DNA from: Tomocerus qinae
Taxonomy: Eukaryota > Arthropoda > Collembola > Entomobryomorpha > Tomoceridae
Assembly (NCBI GenBank): GCA_020055645.1
Contig: CM034546.1
Location: 95,480,001 to 95,544,000 of the forward strand
Direction: 5' to 3'
Length of the DNA stretch: 64,000 bases
The notes under the pieces are model-generated. The model did not search any database, was not told where the DNA came from, and worked only from the letters and a program-made list of their open reading frames with translations. A program made the translations under genes and the position numbers. This document shows positions 54,201-64,000 of the stretch, one piece after another; the first letter of the stretch is position 1; the number at the start of each line of letters is the position of its first letter.

Positions 54201-57200
54201 AAAGCGTGGACGATAAGTGTATCAAGATGTAATAACTCTTCAACTGTCGTATGTACTTTGTTTATGAAAGCAAGATGATGGTCAGACACAATGAGTTCTC
54301 TGTTGTAGCAGCTCAGTTGTTGTCTAATGGTGTAATCTATATGTAGATTATGATATGCTTTAATTTATTTTATTTTCTAGGTGATTCTCGATGTTTCCTA
54401 GTAAATGGAGGCTCGTCCGTCAGCTTCTTCGTCAGTGAAGATGCCCCTATCGGCTACAATCTCGGTGAGCAATCTTTTTGCAATATGTATCAAAATTGTA
54501 TCTGAGTCATGACTTGTCGCTAGCAGAAAATTCCCTTTGAGTTGAAAGCACGCTCGCTAAAATCAGACAGTTTCTCTATTAATTTCATGAACATAAAATA
54601 TCTGTAAAACACGCTTTGCTGCACGTGAGTGGTGAAGGAGATGATTTTGGCTTTGAGCTTTACTAACGACGAGTCTAGACCTTCTTGCGAATTTCTTCGG
54701 ATGATCCCTTACATGCACTTCTTTGTTCCTAGCGTCGTTTTTCTTCTTATTACATTACGTACTGTAAATTTTACAAGAATAAATGTCCATCACATACCGC
54801 ACTACATTACAGCACTATAAATGTTCATTATTCTAACTTTACTCGACTATAGACTACCCATGTACAGTAAAATTACTTTTTTACTACACTAGCATGTGTA
54901 GATTCTATTGTGCTGGTCGGAATGTACAGGGAAGGCACTTAAATGTAACGCGCTTCAATTTTGATTGCTTATAAAAATCTGATTAAGTGTAGAGCATTAA
55001 TTAAGCATTTACAGTATTTAATTACTTGCAAACGTGCCAGCCAGAGATAGATGGGCGGCTGAAATTGACTTTCATACACTCTGTAATGGAAATTGCTCAT
55101 GGATTCACAAAAGTAAAAGTGAATCTTAGATTATTGCATGAATGTATCCAACCAGAAAATACTGTAATTATATTTTAACCACCTATGTAATATAATATTG
55201 CTAAAGAATCCATGCATTAATTTTACACTTAGAAAAATGCAATTTGCATTGCTAAATATGTGTTAAACATGTCTAAACATTTTAAACATGATCTGCTTTC
55301 TTTATTGTAACAAAACAATAGAGATAGTAGTAGTAGAAATAAATCTCTAAACAAATACAGAAATGATTCAGAAAAGAAGTGTTCTAAATGTTTCATCAAT
55401 CAAACTATACATAAAAAATTAAAATTAAAATTAATGCAGCTTACGGGAACTAATTTTATTTCTGTGGATTAGCACCCTTTAAATGTCTCTTAGGTTTAAA
55501 TTTGCACAAAATTAAAAAGTTAATTAAAATAAATTATAGATTAATGGAAATTGTAAAAATGAAAATAAACAAATTCCAGATAGCTAAAAATGACCTTCAT
55601 GCAATTAGAGTTGATTTACACATTTTTCTTGATTTAATGAACAGGCACATTGGAAATTCAAGGAGATGTGACACGCGACATAATTCTGAGTCTGAAGGAA
55701 TCAACAGCGCCAGTTCGAATTGAGTCTGGCACAAAAAATGTGACACTGACCAGGAAGCTGGACAAGGAGGGCATCGAAGGTCCTTCTACCGTCACATTCA
55801 CCGTCCTCTGTGACAGACGATATAATAATGAACCGGTAATGTCCCTATGTGTTTTACTAATTGCTCATACATGAATTTGCATTGCATTAGTGGCACACTT
55901 TTCTTATTAAGCATGTGTGATCGCCTTGCAGAACTAATAGGCTTCTCCTGACAAATAACAGTCAGCCACAATTACAAACGACAACAGTTTCCAAAAAACA
56001 CACCAACCACATAAAATGCTTCATGTAAAATGCAAATCTCTATTTTTTACAACTTACTTGTACTAAGAACCTACTTACGACAAATAGGAATCACAACAAA
56101 ACGTCAAGTGCGTCAGCACTAGAGAAAACGGTTACTTCTAATTAGATCACGTTAAAAAGAATATTCATCACTGTCAAGAGACACATTGGCTCATGTGAAA
56201 TTGCTTGTACTGCACTAGATTTTTAATGTGTTTGCATAAATTAAAATATTTGCTCGAATAAACACCTGTGTCAGTGAGGAAGGAAACAACTGCTAAAAAA
56301 CAAAGTGACAATAACTTTGCTATTTACCGCAATTTAAGCGCTTTACTGGGCTTAATTTTTATTTATTTTGTCTTTCACTTCGGTTCTCACCAAAATTTAT
56401 GTGTACAAAGCAGTTACACATTTTTTCTCTGAAAGTTAGTAGACTAGACCAACTACCATAATTCTCAGTAAACTTTTTCTTTGACATTTACTGCCTTAAC
56501 TTTTGATGAAGTACTGCACGAATTTGAGTACTACAAATTAGAATACATCATTTTATGACATGTCAACATAACTAATGCAAAATATGTCATCCTACATTAG
56601 AAACACATTTGACTGAGCTGAATAGTAAATCAGTCGGGTAAAGTTTCAAGAAATTGTCAACTTTGGTTATGAATATGCTTCTAATTGCACTCTATCCGTA
56701 TAATTGTACAATTTTTGATAGGATTCAAATTGCTTATTGTTACGTTTTTCAGAGTATCCACATCCCGGTGACTATTAGAGTATCCGATGTGAACGACAAT
56801 GCAGTAAGTATTTAAGATTTATTAACAATATGATCTTGAACTTGAGTTGAAGGTCCTTTATAATTTGTGAAATGATTGCTTTGTAGCCAAAATGGATTGG
56901 GGGACCTTTCAAATTAAACATATCGGAACAGACACTTCGAGGTTCGACAATAATGTCCAACCTGAAAGCCATAGACATGGACCAGCACGGGCCACACTCA
57001 ACCCTCACGTTTTCAGCGCTAGATTCCCTTGGGAAGCCATCGGTAAGTTGAAATGAATAAGAAATCATGCAAAGTGTGATGTGTGTATAGCTGTGCTTTG
57101 TTTTCAAACTATATGTGTAACAAATCTATGCAATGGCTGTATAGAAGATACACACAGTGTAATTTACAATGGTAGTTAAATGAATGAATGAACAATTCTG

Positions 57201-60200
57201 TTTTAGCTCATGTACATTGTTATGCTGAACCAACAGAAAGAAGGATATAATACATTAAGAGCTTACAGGAAAAAATTAAGGTTTATGTTCTAGGTATAAA
57301 ATAGAATCCTCCTCTAATTTGAAAGTAAGTTGAATGTTGAAGCAACGCTATAAAAAGCGTAATTGTGTAGTACATTTTTGAGAATGCAGGAGTAGTGCTT
57401 GTGTATTGTGTGTAAGTATGCAGGTTCTTTTGTATTCATTATTCTTTCATCTCTCAGACAAGTCAGGAACAGTTATTCGTGTAAATGACACAATGATATT
57501 GGACAGATGACACAACACTAAGGTGTTGTATGAAAACAAGTGAGTCTAGCTTCCTTTATTTTCGCTTTGACAGTAATAGAATTTAGTTATGTGTACACAC
57601 CTACTACTCGGTAGTCACATTTTGTATAATGCTACTTAGATAGGAAAACACAATGGAGATAATCTTTTCTCTAGCTTTTGCAAGTTAATGTTACATCAAG
57701 AAATAAGGCTTATCGTTCGTGAGTTGGTTTCTCCCACAGTAAATTAAACTCCAGGCTAGCTTTTGGCTGGCAGTCATTCAATACCTATGAACATACATCA
57801 TAAGACTAATAAAAGTAACCAACATAACACTTGCACTTTGCACTACCATCAAGAAAACCAACATGATCTTTTAAAGGAAGTAAAATCTCATCTGAAGTGA
57901 AATCCATAATCCGTACTACACGGAACGGCATATAGTTCACAATTACGATTCACAGAAATTCAAAAAGAGAATTTTATTTAGTAGTTTACCCAGAATCTGA
58001 TGATCTCTGTGATGAAGTGTGATAAGATGAAACGAAATGAAAATTCTTTGTGCACAATGCACTGTAGAGATAATATGAGCATCACAGTTGTAAGTGAAAA
58101 TTGTGTTGGTGATACTGAGTCTTAGTTAAAACCATACCTACGTAGGTCTTCTACAAATAAGTTTGCTCTTGAACACAATATGGGTAAGAAGTGAATGAAG
58201 ACGCATCCATTTCCGTAGACACTCGAAAATAATAGAGTTGATATGTATATCAGCGACCGCAATCGCACGTCTTAATGGTTGTTGCTCTTTCAACTTGAAT
58301 TGAATCCGTAATGTTGTTTCCTCGGTTTGGAGCTTATGTTAGGCTAGCTAAAGGGTAGGTTGAATAAAGAAATGTAGTTAGCAACTCATAAGCAGAGTCA
58401 ATCGTCATCGCAGGCAGTCATGATTATGATTATCAAATGTTTCGCATTTCGTACTCATACAGATGAAGATTTAAATCAACGCTGATTATTTTTCATGGGA
58501 ATCTCATTTCACGAGGTCAGTGCTTTCCGTTGACTTTACGATGCACTTTGTGGTGTGCTGTGTGATGTGTTACATATTATTATGTGTAGTAGTACAGTAG
58601 CAACTCATATTTATATCTGGACTATGCAGAATCTCTTATGGATGTGATTTGATTGCGGTATTGTGTCATGATGTAGTTTTTTGCTAATTTCTAGCGAGGA
58701 TAGTCAAGTTATGATATGATGAGAATTTCGTGGAGGTAACGTTGTCCTATGGGTCTACATTTATTATTGTGTACAGAGATACCACCTAAGTGTAATTGCA
58801 TTTAGATAACAGTGATTATTAAGACAATGATGTACGAACGAAACAAACTCTACTATACAACATAATTATATGTTTACATCTGTAATGTTATGCATATTAC
58901 AGAATTGTGTTTATAAGACACTTTTTTCAATTAGTAACTGACACATTGCAGAAAAGATCAAGGAAGATTCATTGTAATTGTTGTGAATAAAAGTTTTTTC
59001 TTGGTAATGACTTTGCAGAGCTTGGTGTCGTTCGGTGGTGGTGGATTAGAAGGTCGACTGATTTTGGCTCGCCCATTGGACTTTGAGTCAATGCCAAGAT
59101 TCAACGTGACGCTTCGGGTGAAAGACCAAGGAACCCCACCCTTGCACAGTGACACAAACTTGGAAGTTACCGTTTTAGATGCTGATGATCAAAACCCAAG
59201 ATTTCAACACGTGTCTTATTCGGCTCTCTTGCCGACTTATCCCAGGGGCGGAACACAACTGGAAATTGAACCAGAACCAATTCGTGCTTTTGATCAGGAT
59301 ACCGGCATCAATGCTCCGCTAGTGTTTTCCATGCCAGAAGGTACTCCTCCAACAACTCATCCCTTTTTATTTGCATTTTTTAAATCTACTTTTTCAATAT
59401 CTAACTTGACAATTTTAGTGCTATACTATTCAGATTAAAGATACTAGGTAGCATATAATTCGGTTGAACTGTATTATTCCAGCATTATGTGTATCAACGA
59501 TTGGTATTGATAAAAATGATTAATCACAATCAATGTTTCAATTTCTTAACTATGTAGCTATATTTAAAGCTGGTAAATATTTTAAATAAAAATCAAATCA
59601 GATGCAACTAAAACTCTTTTCACGTTTGACGGTAAAGCAATGTTAAGGATGAATGATCCGTTCTGGTAGTTGCTATTTAAACCAACTGAGTGAGTGAGTG
59701 CTGATGAAACACCAATAGATTTTCTCAATTGCAAAACGTATTTCTAACAATCGTTTTGATCCACTACAACATTCCTCATGCACATCTCTCCACTTCACAT
59801 GAAATCAACGCTTTCTTTATTTTACAATGAAACTCTACCAGCAATCTAATGCAAAGCAACTCATCTTTCAATGGAAAGGTGCATTATAAGCGCATTTGTA
59901 CTTAGATACATACCGATGCACAAAATTAAATGTTTACACACTTATCTTTTACGTTGGTGGCAGATACATTTATAAGTCGTTACATGTAGTCAAGTATGTG
60001 TTGTACTCTCCCGAGAGGTAACAAAATGTACTTGATTGATAAATTCTTATTATTGCTAGCTGAAAACTCACTGTGAAATTATAGCTCGGTAATGAGAAGT
60101 ACCAATGCTCTAATTGTAAATCTCTCTGGTTCCTAATGAAATGCACAATACAAACAGAGTTTGAGAAATCGTATGTTTATACCAATACTCCAACCAAAGC

Positions 60201-63200
60201 AAAAAACTAACGCGAATATCTGTAATTGACTTAACTGTTGCTACGATTTTGTGGTTGGGTTTCGTTAGGGCAAGCGAAATGCAGAAAAAATACTCAAAGC
60301 TCATATTTTGATATTTTCCTTTGCAAAGTGTATATGACAGAATTCAAGGTCTAAAATCATTATACGATTCTATTAAAATACCTCCTATGAAATGTGTTCC
60401 GAATATATATTTTGAAATGCAATGACAAAATCCTAAACTGATTTAATGTAGATTCTAGATGGGTAAAGGTAGTTGCAGATATTAAAAGTAAGAAAACTTA
60501 AGTTATCAGCAAAAATAGTGATCATCAGTCCACAACTCTACAATGCTTCTTGAAATATTGTGGAAGATGATGAAAATCTATGGTTTACCTACAGTACTTT
60601 TATTATAATTTGATGTTTGAATCTGGTCTGATTTGGTTTGGTCTTCATTTCTCAGAAGAAAATATTGCAAAGAAAACCAAAAGTAAAAAGCTGAGATTTC
60701 AATAGACGTTAGTTAGTGAATGAAGACCAGCCACAACTTTTACTATCACATAACGATATGCCCTTGATGATTGAGCACTAAAGCTAGTCTCACTCACATA
60801 TCATACGTTAATATGTAAATGAGCAACATAAAACCATAGGTTAGACAAGCAAGTAATTATAGCAATGTATGGTTCCATGATTTTTTGCGCTTCAATTCCT
60901 TTGTTTCCTACTTTTCCTCTATTCAAATCTTATTTCTGTGCTCTACCTTCAGTCAGTCAATCAGTTTAGTCTAGTTTACTTCAGTTGAGCACAGATTCTT
61001 GTTTCTGTCAGAGTATATTTGTTGTGAAGAGCGGGCCACTACACTATATAAAGCTTTCCTATGATCTAAGAGCATAACTTACAAGAGTAGTTGTGATCAA
61101 AAGCTGAATAATAAAAGTAGTGGCCAGAAAACACATTTGCTTGTAAATAATGTACGTGATTCTCTTTTATATGAAAAACATAAAGAATTACAGAATTAGG
61201 CTACTACGGATTTGCTTCAAGAGGTTTCAATTGTGTTGGAATTTTGCATGGACTGAAATAAGAATGAGACTACAATACATCAATCTGCAAACTTAGATCT
61301 TGTCTTTCTTGTACTTTTTAGTTTTAGTGTTTATGGATTAGCCATAAACAGATGGAGAATGCAACGTGAAATGAATTAAAAGCAGTTGATTCCATTGTAG
61401 GTGTAGTTGTGCTTATTTACCTCTATAAAATTAGTAAGCATTTGCACAACATAAAAATAAAGTGTGCCTAACAAACAAATTCTTATGGGAATTCGTTTAA
61501 AGTATTCTGTTTTAGCACCAACCTAATGTGCACCAACAGTTCCACACTCACTACCGTCTTTATTGTTAGGCGAAACTAAAGAAATAATTTAAATTGCCAA
61601 TTGGTGCTTTGTATTTCATTATGTTACTCATTCCACTCTCTACATTTAATTTTATGTATTCATTCATTGGATTTTTTGTCTTTGTTTATGTCTCACGACA
61701 CGATACGACACGAAATTCTCTACGGACTTTGTAGGACGCCCAGAGTCACAGTACTTCAACATGGATCCGTCCACGGGTCGCATCACGCTTACACGTGACA
61801 TACCAGAAGATCAATTGAATCAGCCTATCACTCTAGTCTTGAAAGTAAGAATAACACTTTTTACCTAAATCTAACTTCTTAAGAAACTTCAAACTTACTT
61901 AGTATGCATATGTACTCTCGGAAGATTCGCTTTGAAATATTTCTTTCTATATGTAATGTGTGTCATCTACCAACCTCTTTTAATCAACTAATTTAATGAC
62001 ATATGCAATGAACTTTTCTCACCATTAATGCAAATATTTTTTGAATTAAACACTTCTGCACAGTTTGCTATACCTTAGAGTAATACATAGTATTGGCAAT
62101 CCAAAGAATGCTAATTTTTTGTCTTGCATTGTAATTTTCAGGCGGAACAGCGTGACAATCTCGACCGCTATGCACTATCGACATTAAACGTTGGTAAAAA
62201 AGGAAACACAAATGCTCCACTGCACTTTGTACAGTCTGAATTTTCAATAAGCATTCCAGAAAATTCTCCCCCTGGAACAATACTCTTTACAGCTCTCACC
62301 TCTCGTCAGGCTGATAAGAATTTAAAGTTTGGAATTGAAGGAGATCTTCAAGGATTGTTCAAAGTTGGTCAAATGGGCCAGCTCATCCTTAAAAAGTCTT
62401 TGGATTATGAAGTAACACAAAAGCATGTTCTTCGAATTTGGGTTACTGATGGATATCAGGTCAGTTTTCGCAGTTATAGCTATTTTTGTTAAGTGAAATA
62501 TACAGTTGAATTCTGGGGTGCATTATCTATCCTTTGCACAACATATCATAAAAAAACCTGATCTATCATAAATTCTAATTTTTAAAACTTAACCAAATTA
62601 GAATTGATGAGGTGTTTTAATTTGCAATAAATCGTAATTACAGAACGCTTCGACAACAGTTATTGTGCAAGTTTTGAATGTCAATGACTGGGCACCACGC
62701 TTTCGACAATCTGTGTATGAATTCAATGTGTCAGCAGAATCGATGACAAAAGGAATTCCGCTGGGACAAATCGAAGTGGCTGACGGTGACGTGGGGGACA
62801 AGTTGACGTTGGAAATCAAAAATACGGATTTAATTCAGGTGGACAATAACGGCCGCCTTTATCTTCGGAATAAGACGTTGGTCAAGAGGGAGATGATGTT
62901 TCTTGTAGTGGCTAAAGACACAGGAGACCCTCCTAGAGAAGCTTTCGTACCTGTCGTCGTCAGATTGACAGACTTGTCGAAAAATGAAAATTTATTTAGC
63001 GCAGAGTTCGATTTGAAGATTGTACTTATTGCAGCACTGGCTCTAGTCGCCTTGTCTTTGGTTGTAGGAATTGTCATTTACTTTGGGTACTGCAGGTACA
63101 CTCTTGATGTTTAATATTGAACAAGACATTATTTCGAAAATAAATAATACGTGATAACAAGTTTTATAACACAAATCTATTTTGTGCGTTAGAAAACGAC

Positions 63201-63742
63201 GTAAAATTCAATCGGAGAACTTCCAGAAGAGAGTATTAGAGCGAAATATCAGCAATCCATTGGCAATCCACAAATTGTCTCAACACAGCAGTCTGCGTCG
63301 CTCCAACAAAGTTCGTCAAATGATGAATATCACTTCACCTATTCTTTCTCAAACGAGTGTACCAATCACTCCCCCTTACACAAACGGTGATGCTCGTCCA
63401 GTTTCAAATGGAAACACCTTAACTCCCGTGGATGCCGTCGGACTGTCTGTACCTGGAAATACAATGGCTGTCCGTCCAAAGAACGTGACTTGGTCACCGA
63501 AAGTAGTTCAAAAAGTTACACCTGCACCCCCAAGTCGAAGCGAAAACACACGAGTCACTTCAGTTACCCCTACGCCAAGTGTTGGCCATCCAGGCAAAGG
63601 CAGCAATGGATTTGAACTGGACCCTGACACAAGTGTCACTCCTTTAGAGACATATCGGGCTCAAGTTAATCCTAACGGGAGAAATCCTACTCAACCGTCT
63701 GATACTTTACAATCTAACTCGTCCTTGACTCTGTACTTTTAA
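45252..63742 (+). CDS. Cadherin-repeat type I membrane receptor, five EC repeats
   Basis: Ten exons: 45252-45342, 54381-54464, 55645-55835, 56753-56803, 56887-57042, 59019-59340, 61735-61844, 62142-62459, 62644-63095 and 63193-63742. All junctions are GT-AG with matching phases; the product is 774 residues. A signal peptide (hydrophobic about 11-28) precedes five cadherin repeats. Calcium-binding linker motifs seen: SDVNDNAP at 133-140, DADDQNP at 245-251, NVNDWAP at 453-459; also LDFE and LDYE within EC2 and EC4. EC3 and the EC3-EC4 linker are degenerate. One membrane helix lies at about 565-589, then KRRK and a 183-residue Ser/Thr/Pro-rich tail ending LTLYF, a possible class II PDZ ligand. 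No catenin-binding region is recognisable. EC1, with its conserved Cys and degenerate core, recalls PCDH15/Cad99C-type cadherins, but the protein is much shorter. Role in adhesion is inferred. Confidence 0.9.
45343..54380. other. Intron 1 of the cadherin gene
   Basis: Nine-kilobase intron separating the signal-peptide exon from the first EC exon, a common cadherin layout. It holds a chance 107-codon frame (47938-48261) and no recognised element. Large first introns often carry regulatory sites; none was identified. Confidence 0.7.
57043..59018. other. Intron 5 of the cadherin gene
   Basis: Two kilobases, no gene or repeat seen. Confidence 0.6.
59341..61734. other. Intron 6 of the cadherin gene
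   Basis: 2.4 kb interrupting EC3. No gene or repeat seen. Confidence 0.6.
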
Positions 63743-63803
63743 AACCAAGACTCAAACTAATTAATGCAGTAATTTTTATAAACTATTTTAAGAATGCAAA
63801 TAT

Positions 63804-63809
63804 AATAAA
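63804..63809 (+). terminator. Polyadenylation signal of the cadherin gene
   Basis: AATAAA 62 bp after the stop codon, followed by a T-rich stretch. Confidence 0.6.
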
Positions 63810-64000
63810 ATATTTTGCTTGCTTTTTTCACAATGATGCAATTGAATAGTACAGCAACTTCCAGAGATTGTATATGTTTCTAGTAATCTTATTGATGTAA
63901 ATGTTTGTAGATGTTCTTAGTTATAAGTATAACATTTATACATTAGTACGTAAGTCGTAAGTTAATAAGAAATTACTCCTTATAACTTTATACTTGCATA

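Overview
This window is eukaryotic nuclear DNA. It is AT-rich, genes are split by GT-AG introns of about 70 nt to 11 kb, and intergenic tracts are long. The families present (cyclophilin, beta-1,4-galactosyltransferase/GalNAc-transferase, an ankyrin-repeat protein, a classical cadherin-repeat receptor) show an animal genome. A short run of the TTAGG telomere motif inside a transposon and the invertebrate-type donor-site residue in the galactosyltransferases make an arthropod or close relative the best guess; the species cannot be named from this sequence.

Layout, left to right. 1-435: last two exons of a divergent cyclophilin (+). 885-1893: a 1-kb near-perfect hairpin (foldback) element. 6912-7087: first coding exon of a minus-strand signal-anchor protein, head-to-head with 7378-10432, beta4-galactosyltransferase-family copy 1 (+, three exons). 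13350-17001: a five-exon ankyrin-repeat gene with a long acidic disordered tail (-). 18859-19727: two tandem-repeat blocks. 20179-32785: beta4-galactosyltransferase copy 2 (+), with the same three exons as copy 1. Its second intron has grown to 11.3 kb because it holds a foldback DNA transposon (24568-32443, 9-bp target duplication), which in turn holds a 6.1-kb LTR retroelement (25405-31524). 32786-45251: gene-poor. 45252-63742: a ten-exon cadherin-type receptor (+) with signal peptide, five cadherin repeats, one membrane helix and a 183-residue cytoplasmic tail.

The most unusual object is the LTR retroelement. Its two 734-bp LTRs differ at only two positions I could find, and it has a primer-binding site and a purine tract, but I see no sense-strand gag-pol. 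Its interior instead carries an antisense transcription unit with two short introns, a start codon that closes one exon, a 360-codon ORF, an overlapping acidic ORF in the -1 frame and its own polyadenylation signals. An eight-copy 60-bp tandem repeat lies upstream of it. Antisense introns survive passage of the element through sense RNA, so this looks like an LTR element carrying an intron-containing cargo gene.

The two galactosyltransferases are a tandem duplication. Most of exon 1 is about 99% identical between copies while exon 3 is only about 85% identical, a pattern expected of gene conversion. Their Leu at the donor-specificity position predicts GalNAc transfer, as in other invertebrate members. 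Apart from this duplicate pair, the genes are unrelated neighbours with no sign of acting as a cluster.
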